15,947 nucleotides of DNA from Cyanobacteriota bacterium (GTDB taxonomy: Bacteria; Cyanobacteriota; Cyanobacteriia; Leptolyngbyales; Leptolyngbyaceae): the NCBI GenBank assembly GCA_027482985.1, contig JAIXVO010000149.1:1-15947 (forward strand). Direction: 5' to 3'. The notes below the pieces were generated by a model. That model made no database searches, was not told where the DNA came from, and saw nothing but the letters and a program-made list of their open reading frames with translations. This document shows, in pieces, positions 1 through 8,037 of the stretch. How positions within the stretch are numbered: the stretch's first letter is position 1; each line of letters begins with the position of its first letter. The translations under genes and the position numbers were made by a program.

Positions 1-41
1 ATTTGACTGTCCTAACTTTCATCTGCACAAAGGAACTTCTC

Positions 42-527
42 ATGGTTAAGTACATTCTGGCTAGCTGCTCACTCGCGATCGCATTAGGTATGGGTAGTTT
101 GCCAGCCTTAGCGCAGCCATCGTCACCGCCCACGACTACCCAGCAGGCAGCGGTGAGTGAAGCTGACTTACAGAAATTTGTCAGTGCAGCGAAAAAATTA
201 GAGGTGATTTCTCAAGAGCGCAATACCCAGATTGCCAAAGTCGTTAAGGATGAAGGGTTGAGCCTCGATCGCTTTCGCGAAATCTATATGTCCAAGCAAA
301 ATTCCAAGGTGCCACCCAAAACAGCGATCAGCCAGGATGAGCAGCAAAAGTATGACAGCGCGGTTGGCAAATTAGTCCAAATCCAGAAAGATACGCAGTC
401 GAAAATGGGTGCTGCTGTCAAAGCTGAAGGTTTAGAAGTGCCTCGCTTCTTGCAAATTCTGGAAGCGATCCAGAAAACCCCCGATCTGCAAAAGAAAGTC
501 GAGCAGATGTTGAAACCCAGCAAGTAA
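42..527 (+). CDS. Secreted DUF4168 domain protein
   Basis: The protein is 161 aa from ATG 42, which has AAGGAA seven bases upstream; an in-frame TTG at 3 is possible but has no such site. Residues 1-25 form a signal peptide (charged MVK, hydrophobic core, small residues before LAQ), so it is probably exported to the periplasm or thylakoid lumen. A short Pro/Ser/Thr linker follows. The rest is charged and helical, with two similar segments (a long helix, then EGL and a second helix containing RFREIY or RFLQIL), which is the pattern of DUF4168. No function is established for the family. It stands alone; the next gene begins more than 120 nt downstream behind a hairpin repeat. The family call is from memory of the sequence pattern. 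Confidence 0.8.
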   Translation: MVKYILASCSLAIALGMGSLPALAQPSSPPTTTQQAAVSEADLQKFVSAAKKLEVISQERNTQIAKVVKDEGLSLDRFREIYMSKQNSKVPPKTAISQDEQQKYDSAVGKLVQIQKDTQSKMGAAVKAEGLEVPRFLQILEAIQKTPDLQKKVEQMLKPSK

Positions 528-549
528 TTGGATTGAAGCCCAAAAAGCT

Positions 550-573
550 GTAGGGGCGAATCGTGCTTCGCCC
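550..573. repeat. Small hairpin repeat, GTAGGGGCG type
   Basis: GTAGGGGCGAA is followed by a 6-nt loop and TTCGCCC, giving a 7-bp perfect stem (554-560 with 567-573). It lies 23 nt after the stop of the DUF4168 gene and has no T-run, so it is not a standard terminator. A related hairpin starting with the same GTAGGGGCGA occurs at 12750-12772, which supports a dispersed small repeat family of the kind common between cyanobacterial genes. Confidence 0.6.
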
Positions 574-653
574 TGACTCAGAATCGCCAGGTTGTAGGAG
601 TGACGATCGCCCACTCTAACGGTATCTTGTGAGAGCAATCCTCAGTATTTTTG

Positions 654-2447
654 ATGTTCTCACTGTCATCAATGTTGGCTCGTCGCTCATCTCGTGCTCG
701 CGCTGGTCACGGCTTATCCCCATGCTCAACCCTGAAAGTTCAATGGGGGCGAATTCGTGCGCCCTTCCTGCTGGCTGGTCTGAGTTGGGTCTGGCCGTGG
801 GCGATCGCGACTCCTGGCTGGAGTGCCGAACGCATCTATGTGACCTACAACATTCTGGAGCGCTCCATCTCCGTCGCCTCGCTAGCAGCCTATGCCAAAG
901 ATGGCACTATCGATGATGACTTAGCCGCCTATGCCCGCTATGCCAATCCGGGTGTCCTCCAGGATTTACGCAATGCCCTCAACGCCAAAGCCGACCTCAG
1001 CCCGGTCACGATCGCCCAATTCCTCTACTCGCCTCAAGGCGAAGCAGCCCTGCGGCGGTTAGGCCAGGTGATTCGCCCCGACTCTGGGGTGGCGGGCGAT
1101 AAAGCGATTCGGGCAGGGCTGATTCTTGCTGCCGCCGATCCGCAAGGCTTATCCCTGCTGACCTTCCTCAAACACTATCCCGCCAGAGGCATTCGCGTCG
1201 ATGTGGATCTCAGCTTGCAGGTGATTGGGGAAGCGGAACGGGTGCTGAACCAGACTCGCAAAGCGACTCAAACCGTAATTCAGCTTGCCGAAGCAGAGGC
1301 GATCGCCAATCCCCTCCCCGGCGACTTACCCGATCTCCGGCGACGCGGCAGCTACACCTTCCAAAAAGAATCCGTCACCTTAGTCGATCCCTCCCGGCGG
1401 ACGGTCCCCCTCAGCCCCACGCCTCTTCCCGGCACTAATGCGACCTTACCGCGCACCTTTCCCCTCGACATTTACTTACCCCAAGCCGGACGAGTGCCCC
1501 TCCCCAACCCCATCCCGGTCGTCGTCATTTCCCACGGCTTAGGCTCCGATCGCACGACCTTCGCTTACCTGGCAGAACACCTCGCCTCCCACGGGTTTGC
1601 GGTGCTAGTGCCGGAGCATCCCGGCAGCGATCGCAAACAGTTGGAGGCGTTGCTGTCGGGGATTGCTAGCGAGGTGGCGGAACCCACGGAGTTCGTCAAT
1701 CGCCCGCTGGATATCTCGGCTCTGCTGGATTACATGGCACGGCAAACGCAGACCAATCCCGCCTATCAAGCCCTCAATCTGAAACAGGTGGGCGTGATAG
1801 GACAATCCTTTGGCGGCTATACGGCTCTCGCGGTGGGAGGCGCGCCGATCAATTTTGCCCAACTCCAGAAGGACTGCCAGACCCTCGACAGCACCTTCAA
1901 CCTGTCGCTGTTACTGCAATGCCGCGCCCTCCAACTCGATCGCCAACCCGCCGCTCCACCCAACTTCCGCGATCCGCGCGTGGCCGCCGTGATCGCCATG
2001 AATCCCATTGACAGTGCCGTGTTGGGGCCAGATGGCTTAGGGGCGATTCAAGTCCCGACGATGCTCATGGCTGGCAGTGCCGATACGGTGACCCCCAGCC
2101 TGTTTGAACAAATCCAGCCGTTTACCTGGTTGACTACAGGCGATCGCTATCTGGTGCAGATGGACCCAGGAACGCACTTCTCCGTCATCGGCGGCGGCGA
2201 AATTCCCGGCGATCAGGGGGCGCTGCCGATTCCGCCAGAAGTGATTGGGCCGAATCCCGCGATCGCTCAACGCTATGTGAATGCGATGGCACTAGCCTTC
2301 TTCCAAACTCACATTGCCAACCGGGGCGACACCTTCAGTCCCTACCTCACCGCCGCCTACGCGAACGCCATCTCGGAACCCGCTCTCCAGCTCGACTTGA
2401 TTCGCCTACTGCGGCCCAATCAACTCTCGCTGGGGGCCAGCCGTTGA
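654..2447 (+). CDS. Exported DUF1400-type alpha/beta hydrolase
   Basis: This is a 597-aa protein from ATG 654; ATG 672 is an equally possible start and neither has a good ribosome binding site. An Arg-rich stretch and a hydrophobic segment ending in GWSA (about residues 36-58) look like a signal peptide. Residues of roughly 59-185, starting AERIYVTYN, match the helical DUF1400 domain found in front of cyanobacterial hydrolases. The alpha/beta hydrolase fold follows: HGLG near 294 (oxyanion-hole region), the nucleophile elbow GQSFGGY with Ser385, the acid in GSADTVTP (Asp477) and the His in GTHFSVI (His508), so the triad appears complete. A secreted esterase, lipase or acyl hydrolase role is likely, but the substrate cannot be read. 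PAF-acetylhydrolase-like and dienelactone-hydrolase-like enzymes are the closest known kinds. Confidence 0.8.
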   Translation: MFSLSSMLARRSSRARAGHGLSPCSTLKVQWGRIRAPFLLAGLSWVWPWAIATPGWSAERIYVTYNILERSISVASLAAYAKDGTIDDDLAAYARYANPGVLQDLRNALNAKADLSPVTIAQFLYSPQGEAALRRLGQVIRPDSGVAGDKAIRAGLILAAADPQGLSLLTFLKHYPARGIRVDVDLSLQVIGEAERVLNQTRKATQTVIQLAEAEAIANPLPGDLPDLRRRGSYTFQKESVTLVDPSRRTVPLSPTPLPGTNATLPRTFPLDIYLPQAGRVPLPNPIPVVVISHGLGSDRTTFAYLAEHLASHGFAVLVPEHPGSDRKQLEALLSGIASEVAEPTEFVNRPLDISALLDYMARQTQTNPAYQALNLKQVGVIGQSFGGYTALAVGGAPINFAQLQKDCQTLDSTFNLSLLLQCRALQLDRQPAAPPNFRDPRVAAVIAMNPIDSAVLGPDGLGAIQVPTMLMAGSADTVTPSLFEQIQPFTWLTTGDRYLVQMDPGTHFSVIGGGEIPGDQGALPIPPEVIGPNPAIAQRYVNAMALAFFQTHIANRGDTFSPYLTAAYANAISEPALQLDLIRLLRPNQLSLGASR

Positions 2448-2460
2448 GCCAGTGTTTTGG

Positions 2461-2497
2461 CTCCCTTCACCTTAAAGAGAAGGGTTGAGGATGAGGG
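2461..2497. repeat. Intergenic CCCTTC hairpin repeat
   Basis: CCCTTC (2463-2468) and GAAGGG (2479-2484) form a 6-bp stem around a 10-nt loop that contains CTT and AAG and may extend the pairing. The tail GTTGAGGATGAGGGC is typical of a hairpin repeat widely dispersed in bacterial genomes. It starts 13 nt after the hydrolase stop codon. There is no T-tract, so I call it a repeat rather than a terminator. Confidence 0.5.
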
Positions 2498-2621
2498 CAA
2501 CTCAGCCAGGCCCATCCCCCCCAATCACCATGACAACCGTCACGATCGCAGCATCCTTTCCTGAAACTCATAACGCTGGGTTGAAGCTCTAAACAGCCCC
2601 ACAGAAAAGGATTGTGCATTC

Positions 2622-3689
2622 ATGAAACGGTTAGTTGTTTGTTGCGATGGCACCTGGAATCAACTCAGTGGTTATCCTACCAATGTCGTCAAACTCTCGG
2701 AATTGGTGCAGCCCGTTGGTGCCGATGGGGTCACGCAGGTCGTGTACTATCAAGCCGGATTAGGCACCCAATGGTACGATCGCATCCCCGGTGGGGCGTT
2801 CGGTTGGGGCATCGATTACAACATTAAAACCGCTTACGAATTCCTCTGCTTGAACTACCAACCCGGCGATGAAATCTATCTGTTTGGCTTCAGCCGGGGC
2901 GCTTACACCGTGCGCAGTTTGGCGGGTCTGATTTACTGCTCCGGGTTATTACAGCGCCAGCACATTCGTCGCATCGAAGAAGCCTACAGTCTCTACCGCG
3001 ATCGCCAGATTAAACCCAGACACGCCCAAGCTCAAAATTTTCGATCGCAGTATGGCGTGACTGTTAAAGGCGATACTCAAATTCCCATTACCCTCCTGGG
3101 TTGCTGGGATACTGTCGGCTCTCTGGGCATTCCCAACATTTTGCCCTTACTGCCCTTCAACGACCTGATCAATCGCCGCTACCGCTTCCACGACCATCAA
3201 TTGAACCGCAAAATTGGCGTGGCTCTGCATGCGGTCGCGATCGATGAACATCGCAAAGCCTTTGATGTGACGCGGATGTTTAAGAGCCCCAAAAATCCTG
3301 ACCAAATCGTTCGCCAAATGTGGTTTCCCGGTGTCCATGGCTGTGTCGGCGGCGGCACAGAGATCTACCAGGGCTTATCCGATCAGGCATTGCAGTGGAT
3401 GATCGACAGTATCGCCGAAGTGGGATTGGGCTTGACCTTTGATGTGCCTCCCGAATTGCTCCAGCTGAATCCTCTGACCCCATTTGATGCGAATCCAGGT
3501 ATCTATGCCTTGGCTGGCGTGCACGATCGCGCCATTCCGCCCACCGTCAAAGTCCTGCACAACAGCACCATTCAGCGTTGGCACCAGGATCAGCAGTATC
3601 GCCCCCGCTCCCTGAAACGCCTGACCGCACAGCTCAAAGCGCTCTCCCTCTCGGCGCGGGTCGCCACTGCTGGCAAGCGCGCCGCTTAA
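2622..3689 (+). CDS. DUF2235 alpha/beta hydrolase (Tle1-like catalytic fold)
   Basis: A 355-aa protein with no signal peptide, starting MKRLVVCCDGTWN, the hallmark opening of DUF2235. ATG 2622 has AAAAGGA about 10 nt upstream. Motifs appear in family order: CDGTWN at 8-13, the nucleophile elbow GFSRGAY with Ser91, WDTVGS with Asp163, and VHGCVGGG with His239. These give a full Ser-Asp-His triad. DUF2235 contains the catalytic domain of Tle1 type VI phospholipase effectors, but many members are stand-alone cytosolic proteins of unknown substrate. No type VI secretion, immunity or VgrG gene is nearby, so an effector role is unlikely here. A lipase or esterase activity on an unknown substrate is the safest call. 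It is followed by a 9-bp stem-loop at 3712-3741. Confidence 0.85.
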   Translation: MKRLVVCCDGTWNQLSGYPTNVVKLSELVQPVGADGVTQVVYYQAGLGTQWYDRIPGGAFGWGIDYNIKTAYEFLCLNYQPGDEIYLFGFSRGAYTVRSLAGLIYCSGLLQRQHIRRIEEAYSLYRDRQIKPRHAQAQNFRSQYGVTVKGDTQIPITLLGCWDTVGSLGIPNILPLLPFNDLINRRYRFHDHQLNRKIGVALHAVAIDEHRKAFDVTRMFKSPKNPDQIVRQMWFPGVHGCVGGGTEIYQGLSDQALQWMIDSIAEVGLGLTFDVPPELLQLNPLTPFDANPGIYALAGVHDRAIPPTVKVLHNSTIQRWHQDQQYRPRSLKRLTAQLKALSLSARVATAGKRAA

Positions 3690-3711
3690 ACCTGATCCCA
3701 ACGCGTGGCAT

Positions 3712-3741
3712 CGGCTCCCAGGCGGGAACTGCTGGGAGCCG
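3712..3741 (+). terminator. 9-bp stem-loop after the DUF2235 gene
   Basis: CGGCTCCCA (3712-3720) pairs perfectly with TGGGAGCCG (3733-3741) around a 12-nt loop, 22 nt after the stop codon. It may end or stabilise the transcript. It lacks a downstream T-run (GCCAACG follows), so intrinsic termination is uncertain. Confidence 0.45.
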
Positions 3742-3824
3742 CCAACGTCTGCAACAGAGAAGTCTTGTATCTGACTGAGCAGATCGAGTAAAGATCCTGC
3801 TAAAGTCATAGAGTTATACAAAGC

Positions 3825-3852
3825 TTCACAAAAACAATGGGTTGTCTATATT
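3825..3852 (+). promoter_or_regulatory. Possible sigma70-type promoter of the DUF2808 gene
   Basis: TTCACA (3825-3830) and TATATT (3847-3852) are separated by 16 nt and sit in an AT-rich stretch upstream of the DUF2808 start. Matches to TTGACA and TATAAT are partial. This is inferred from spacing and composition only. Confidence 0.35.
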
Positions 3853-3907
3853 TGGTTACAACTTATTGTTCGGTATGACCAACTGTTGCTAAGTGGGTAA
3901 GTGGCTT

Positions 3908-4441
3908 ATGGTGATGAGCATGTCCGTGCAGAAAGTTCTCTCTGGGTTCGCGATCGCGAGTTGTTTGGTGGGTGCAGTGCCCCTCGTGAGTCAGGCTCAA
4001 AGTGGCTTGCCAGGATTGACCCTGTTCGGGGGGCCTGGTCGAGAAACTAACCTCAACTATCGGTTAGATTTTGGCGGCAGGGCCAACGGTTGGGATCGGT
4101 ACCGTCTGCGAATTCCTGCCAACAAAATGAAGCTTGCCGTGGCGCAATTTGCCATTTCTTATCCCGATTACTACAAAGGCACGTTCGACGAAAAGAATAT
4201 TGAAGTGCAAGTACAGGGTAAAAAAGTCCCCTTGCGCGAAGTTACCTGGAATAAGGACAACAACCTGATCGAAATTTTCCCGGAAGAACCCGTCCCCGCC
4301 AACAGTCGTGTCGAAATCTGGCTGGAAAATGTCCGCAATCCCAGCAGCGGCGGCATGTTTTACTTCAACGTGCAGGTGCAATCCCCCGGCGATCTGCCTC
4401 TCTACCGTTACATCGGCACCTGGGTCATCCAAATCACCTAA
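3908..4441 (+). CDS. Secreted DUF2808 domain protein
   Basis: The protein is 177 aa from ATG 3908, which follows GGGTAAGTGG; GTG 3893 and ATG 3914 or 3920 are alternatives in the same frame. The first 32 or so residues form a signal peptide with a hydrophobic core and SQAQ before the cleavage point, so the mature protein is extracytoplasmic. The remainder is beta-rich with the features of DUF2808: NLNYRLDF near 47, RYRLRIPANKMKLAV, an FAISYPDYYKGTFD motif, VEIWLENVRNP, and an aromatic C-terminus ending in a YIGTW motif. The family is mostly cyanobacterial and has no proven function. It stands alone with its own probable promoter and more than 200 nt to the next gene. Confidence 0.8.
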   Translation: MVMSMSVQKVLSGFAIASCLVGAVPLVSQAQSGLPGLTLFGGPGRETNLNYRLDFGGRANGWDRYRLRIPANKMKLAVAQFAISYPDYYKGTFDEKNIEVQVQGKKVPLREVTWNKDNNLIEIFPEEPVPANSRVEIWLENVRNPSSGGMFYFNVQVQSPGDLPLYRYIGTWVIQIT

Positions 4442-4553
4442 GGTCATTTCTGCTTAACAAAATATCTGCCCTGACGCAGAATGATTTTTCTGATATCGCA
4501 TTAAATGGCGTTGGAGCACCTTCGTCTTGCGATCTCGCGGTTCAGGAGCGTAG

Positions 4554-4573
4554 CCCGATTTGCTCTGATCGGG
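4554..4573. other. Stem-loop in the rpmH upstream region
   Basis: CCCGAT (4554-4559) pairs with ATCGGG (4568-4573) around an 8-nt loop. It is the only clear structure I see in the 224-nt space between the DUF2808 gene and rpmH. No T-run follows, and its position about 90 nt before rpmH would fit a leader structure, but that is a guess. Confidence 0.3.
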
Positions 4574-4665
4574 ATGTCTCTCAGCTAGCGGGTTCGGCCC
4601 CAGCGCAATTGGTGATATTATTGAAGACTGTGACTTTTTGAAATTGGGAATTTGGGATACCAATC

Positions 4666-4806
4666 ATGACTCAGCGTACTTTAGGCGGCACCAGCCGTAA
4701 GCGGAAAAGAACATCTGGCTTTCGGGCCCGGATGCGGACGAAGAACGGGCAACGGGTATTGAAAGCCAGACGCAGTAAGGGACGGATGCGGCTTGCAGTG
4801 GCTTAG
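4666..4806 (+). CDS. rpmH: 50S ribosomal protein L34
   Basis: A 46-codon gene starting ATG ACT CAG and ending GCT TAG. The product opens [19 protein letters not shown] and has the L34 pattern throughout: [27 protein letters not shown], and ARRSKGR before the end. It has the usual L34 length (44-47 aa) and extreme Lys/Arg content. L34 is a small protein of the large ribosomal subunit. It is followed after 105 nt by rnpA, the near-universal bacterial pairing, which makes the call very safe. Confidence 0.97.
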   Translation: MTQRTLGGTSRKRKRTSGFRARMRTKNGQRVLKARRSKGRMRLAVA

Positions 4807-4911
4807 TGTCATTCATGATCAGAGTCAAGGCTGGGCGCATGAGCGATCGCAGTTTGGCTGAACTGCGGATCACTGAAGCGATCGCGTGGGTTGGATGGGA
4901 GTACGATTGCT

Positions 4912-5376
4912 GTGGGATTGCCGCAATATCATCGGTTGAAGCGTCGAGATGACTTTGGTCGGCTTTACCAGAAAGGCGATCGCTTCAAATCGAAATATCT
5001 CACCTTGCGAGTGCTGAAGCGGAACAAAACCCTCTTAGCCAAACCCAAGCAGGCTGCTACTAGTCAGCCGCAAGCAGAGCCACTATCGCCAACAATGCCG
5101 TCGCAGCCAGTCCCATTACGGACAGTGCCGACGCGCATTGGCATCACCATCAGTTTAAAAGTAGATAAGCGATCCGTGATTCGGAATCGCATTCGTCGCC
5201 AGATTCAGGCGGTCTTTCGTCAGTTTTTGCCCCGCCTCGCCCCGAACTGGGATGTCCTTGTCGTTGTGCATCCAGATGCGGTTCAGTGCGATTACGGACA
5301 ATTTCTGCAAGAATTAGAGCAGTTGCTAATTAAGGCTGAGGTGATCGATGGGAATCCAGGAGGAGGTTTACTATGA
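4912..5376 (+). CDS. rnpA: Ribonuclease P protein component
   Basis: A 154-aa basic protein that with the RNase P RNA removes 5' leaders from pre-tRNAs. I chose GTG 4912: it gives MGLPQYHRLKRRDDF, like other cyanobacterial RnpA starts, and GGGAG lies 10 nt upstream; TTG 4891 would add seven unlikely residues. The N-terminal LKRRDDFGRLYQKG block and the RNR motif in KRSVIRNRIRRQIQAVFR are clear. Between them is a Pro/Gln/Ser-rich insert of about 35 residues (from roughly AKPKQ to RTVPT) that splits the usual core and makes the protein longer than the 115-120 aa of E. coli RnpA. It overlaps the next gene by 29 nt, which suggests translational coupling. Confidence 0.96.
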   Translation: MGLPQYHRLKRRDDFGRLYQKGDRFKSKYLTLRVLKRNKTLLAKPKQAATSQPQAEPLSPTMPSQPVPLRTVPTRIGITISLKVDKRSVIRNRIRRQIQAVFRQFLPRLAPNWDVLVVVHPDAVQCDYGQFLQELEQLLIKAEVIDGNPGGGLL

Positions 5377-5746
5377 AGGCGGGCCACACGTCGGAGATTT
5401 GATCGTCAACATTTTGTTGGGTTTTACGGTCATTTGTATTCCGTTAACGGTGGGTGCTATTGCCCGTGCCTTCTGGTTACGGTATCGGATTACTGATCGT
5501 CGGATCTCGGTGACAGGCGGTTGGCGCGGTCGCGATCGCTCCGACATTGTTTATTCCGAAATTAAGAAAGTTGTCACAGTGCCCAGAGGCTTTGGTGCCT
5601 GGGGTGATATGGTCGTGACGCTGAAGGATGGCAGTCGGCTGGAACTGCGATCGGTGCCCAAATTCCGTGAGCTGTATGACTACATTACAGAGAAAATTTC
5701 GCCTGCCGCGAAAGCTGCCAGTGGGAGCTTAGGTGGTCAGCCCTAG
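5348..5746 (+). CDS. Membrane-anchored PH-domain protein (bPH_2 type)
   Basis: This 132-aa protein starts at ATG 5348 inside the end of rnpA, preceded by GAGGTG. Residues 17-44 form one hydrophobic membrane segment; residues 46-118 look like a bacterial PH domain (RYRITDRRISVTGGW, the D-I-Y-I core, then GDMVVTLKDGSRLEL and KFRELYDYI). The tail is Ala/Ser/Gly-rich. Its place between rnpA and yidC is, as I recall, the same in Synechocystis, where the homologue is also unnamed. The bacterial PH fold marks membrane-associated proteins, but no partner is known. By context it may help YidC or place ribosome-related factors at the membrane; that is inference only. Confidence 0.8.
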   Translation: MGIQEEVYYEGGPHVGDLIVNILLGFTVICIPLTVGAIARAFWLRYRITDRRISVTGGWRGRDRSDIVYSEIKKVVTVPRGFGAWGDMVVTLKDGSRLELRSVPKFRELYDYITEKISPAAKAASGSLGGQP

Positions 5747-5861
5747 TAGCGTATTACCCGTACTTGTCGAGGGTGCAGCCGCAACAGGTATGCTGTGTAG
5801 CAAGTAAGATGAAGATTGGCAAATTAATTCTGCAAACTCAGTAAGGGTCAAGAGAACACGA

Positions 5862-7013
5862 ATGGACTTCGGTGTAGGTTTTCTTTCTAACAACATCATG
5901 TTGCCAATCCTGGATTTCTTTTACGGGATTGTGCCGAGCTATGGTTTGGCGATCGTGGCGTTAACGCTCGTCATTCGCTTTGCGCTCTACCCGCTGAGTG
6001 CAGGATCCATTCGCAACATGCGCCGCATGAAAGTGGTGCAGCCGGTGATGCAGAAACGGCAGCAGGAAATTCGCGAACGCTACAAGGACAATCCCCAGAA
6101 GCAGCAAGAGGAAATGGCGAAAGTCATGCAGGAGTTGGGGAACCCCTTAGCGGGCTGCTTCCCCTTAATTCTGCAAATGCCGATCCTGTTTGCCTTGTTT
6201 GCCACCTTGCGCGGATCGCCGTTCTCGGATGTGCCTTACAACATCAATTTCCAGATTTTGCCGCAAGAGCAAATTGCTCAAATTCAACCCCAGGCTTACA
6301 CGACCAAACCCCAAAACATTTATGTGGCGGATAGTGTCCACGCGCCTGTCGCCGCGATCGCGCCTGGGGGCACGAAACTTGCAGTCGGGGAAACCACGAA
6401 GCTGGAGTACCAGACCACAGAAGGTAAGCCGCTGAGTGACTTGATCGCCGAACATCCCGACTTTGCGGCCAAGCTCGCACCCAAATTGGAAGTGGTGAGT
6501 GGGGCAGAGCGCATCAAGATTAATGAGGATGGCACGATTCAAGCTCTGCAACCTGGCGATGTCACGATTAAGAGCGTCATCCCTGGTTTGGCAGCCGACA
6601 AAGGCTTCTTATTTATTGAACAACTCGGTCATGTGGGCGCGATCGACCCCGATGGCACCGTCCACTGGGACATCATCGCCATGATTCTGGGCTTTGGCGT
6701 TAGTTTATACGTCAACCAAATGCTCTCCGGGCAGGGCGGCAGTTCCGCCAACCCCAGCCAGGATACGGTGAACAAGATTACGCCTGTGATTTTCTCTGGG
6801 ATGTTCCTGTTCTTCCCCTTACCCGCTGGCGTGTTGATGTATATGTTGATCGCCAACATTTTCCAGACCTTCCAGACTTTCATCCTGTCGCGCGAACCGT
6901 TACCCGATGAAATCCTGAAGCTGGTAGCAGCCGAGGAAAAAGCGGCAGCGAAGAAGGAAGGTACCGATACCCTCCCCTTTGAGCCCGGTCGCAAGAAGAA
7001 AGCCCAGAGTTAA
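5862..7013 (+). CDS. yidC: Membrane protein insertase YidC/Oxa1 (Alb3-like)
   Basis: A 383-aa insertase placing proteins into plasma and thylakoid membranes, alone or with Sec. ATG 5862 has AAGAGA upstream. The first insertase helix (about 24-46) carries the groove arginine Arg39 in [11 protein letters not shown] long charged cytoplasmic hairpin follows (50-95), then [16 protein letters not shown]. From about 122 to 265 comes a large hydrophilic insert that includes an Ig-like (Big_2-like) pattern: [13 protein letters not shown], then [19 protein letters not shown]. The last helices lie at 268-290 and about 307-342 ([12 protein letters not shown]). The C-terminus is basic (GRKKKAQS), as expected for ribosome contact. 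There is no E. coli-type N-terminal P1 domain. The next gene begins 2 nt after the stop. Confidence 0.95.
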   Translation: MDFGVGFLSNNIMLPILDFFYGIVPSYGLAIVALTLVIRFALYPLSAGSIRNMRRMKVVQPVMQKRQQEIRERYKDNPQKQQEEMAKVMQELGNPLAGCFPLILQMPILFALFATLRGSPFSDVPYNINFQILPQEQIAQIQPQAYTTKPQNIYVADSVHAPVAAIAPGGTKLAVGETTKLEYQTTEGKPLSDLIAEHPDFAAKLAPKLEVVSGAERIKINEDGTIQALQPGDVTIKSVIPGLAADKGFLFIEQLGHVGAIDPDGTVHWDIIAMILGFGVSLYVNQMLSGQGGSSANPSQDTVNKITPVIFSGMFLFFPLPAGVLMYMLIANIFQTFQTFILSREPLPDEILKLVAAEEKAAAKKEGTDTLPFEPGRKKKAQS

Positions 7014-7015
7014 TC

Positions 7016-7507
7016 ATGGATACAGCACGACAACAGCGTGGTCAGCAGTGGTTGCAGGAGTTTCTCAATCTGTCTGGGATTTCGGCTCCGGTGCAAGCAG
7101 TCGAGAGTCCGGCTTTCTGGGAGGATAGCTGCTGGCTGGTGATTGACGAAACAGTGCTTTCGCCGGAGCAAATTCATCAGTTGATTGGGCCTGATGGGCA
7201 TGTCCTCGACTCGATTCAATATCTGGCGAATGCGACGTTGAATTTGGGTGTTCCCCCCGAACAGCAGGGTGCATTTACGGTGGATTTGGCGGGGTACCGC
7301 GAACGGCGTTATGCGGAACTGAAGGCGATCGCGGAAAAAGCGGCGACTGAGGCGCGATCAACGGCACAAGAAGTCGAACTCAAGTCCCTGTCGGCGGCTG
7401 AACGTCGCCAAATTCACACCATTTTGAAAGAACACGCCGATCTGGAAACTTACAGTCGCGGCCAAGAACCCGATCGTCGTCTGGTTGTGCGATTGCTGGA
7501 AGCGTAG
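7016..7507 (+). CDS. jag: KH-R3H RNA-binding protein, Jag/KhpB family
   Basis: A 163-aa single-stranded nucleic-acid-binding protein, 2 nt after yidC and 2 nt before the next gene, so certainly co-transcribed. Residues of about 40-90 are a KH domain with the GxxG loop GPDG at 58-61 (LIGPDGHVLDSIQYLAN). Residues from about 95 to the end form an R3H domain with Arg130-x3-His134 and a final DRRLVVRLLEA strand. It lacks the N-terminal Jag_N domain of Firmicute KhpB/EloR and is accordingly shorter. KhpB proteins bind RNA and affect cell elongation and division in Gram-positive bacteria; the role in cyanobacteria is not settled. The yidC-jag linkage is conserved widely. Confidence 0.92.
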   Translation: MDTARQQRGQQWLQEFLNLSGISAPVQAVESPAFWEDSCWLVIDETVLSPEQIHQLIGPDGHVLDSIQYLANATLNLGVPPEQQGAFTVDLAGYRERRYAELKAIAEKAATEARSTAQEVELKSLSAAERRQIHTILKEHADLETYSRGQEPDRRLVVRLLEA

Positions 7508-7509
7508 GT

Positions 7510-8022
7510 ATGGACAGAATCTATATCCCCAATTTGACCCAAGCGCCGGATCAAACTGTAACGGTAGAGTTCAGTGAAATGATTCCGGGTCTGGAGACTT
7601 TAACCCCAGTGCAGGGCACCTTACGCGTCTCCCATCGCGGCAATTTTCTGGAAGTCGGAGCCAACGCGGACACGATTATTACCCTCGCCTGCGATCGCTG
7701 TTTGCAACAATACAACTACCGACTGGCGATCGCCCCAACGGAAATTATCTGGCTGGATGAAACTGCCGACGAGTTCAGTTCCCTCTTGCTGGATCAAGAT
7801 CTGGAAGCCGATGATCTGGTGGAAACGCTTTCGCCTCAAGATTATTTTGACCCGACAGCCTGGTTGTATGAGCAACTTTGTCTCGAACTGCCCCAACGCC
7901 GTTTGTGTGATGCTGAGTGTGGCGGCATTCCGCTCCCGCAGCCAGAAACCCCCTCACCGTCCGTCGATCGCCGCTGGGCCAGTTTAGAATCTTTACGTCA
8001 TCAGTTGTCCGATAAAAACTAA
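7510..8022 (+). CDS. DUF177 (YceD family) protein
   Basis: A 170-aa acidic protein. The central LACDRCLQQY (Cys61, Cys64) and C-terminal LCDAECGG (Cys133, Cys137) are the two cysteine pairs typical of DUF177, with the acidic block DLEADDLVE between them. The family is linked to 23S rRNA accumulation and ribosome assembly in E. coli and plants. In most bacteria it is followed by rpmF; here no L32 gene follows, and the gene sits in the jag operon instead. ATG 7510 lies 2 nt after the jag stop. The four cysteines could bind zinc. Confidence 0.85.
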   Translation: MDRIYIPNLTQAPDQTVTVEFSEMIPGLETLTPVQGTLRVSHRGNFLEVGANADTIITLACDRCLQQYNYRLAIAPTEIIWLDETADEFSSLLLDQDLEADDLVETLSPQDYFDPTAWLYEQLCLELPQRRLCDAECGGIPLPQPETPSPSVDRRWASLESLRHQLSDKN

Positions 8023-8037
8023 ATCCCCGTCTCTGTA

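Noticed and set aside
2622..3689. Type VI secretion effector
   Set aside because: DUF2235 is shared with Tle1 effectors, but there is no vgrG, PAAR, immunity or secretion gene in the window.
4442..4911. Replication origin next to rpmH
   Set aside because: rpmH-rnpA is next to oriC in many bacteria, but here there is no dnaA or dnaN and I see no cluster of TTATCCACA-like boxes.
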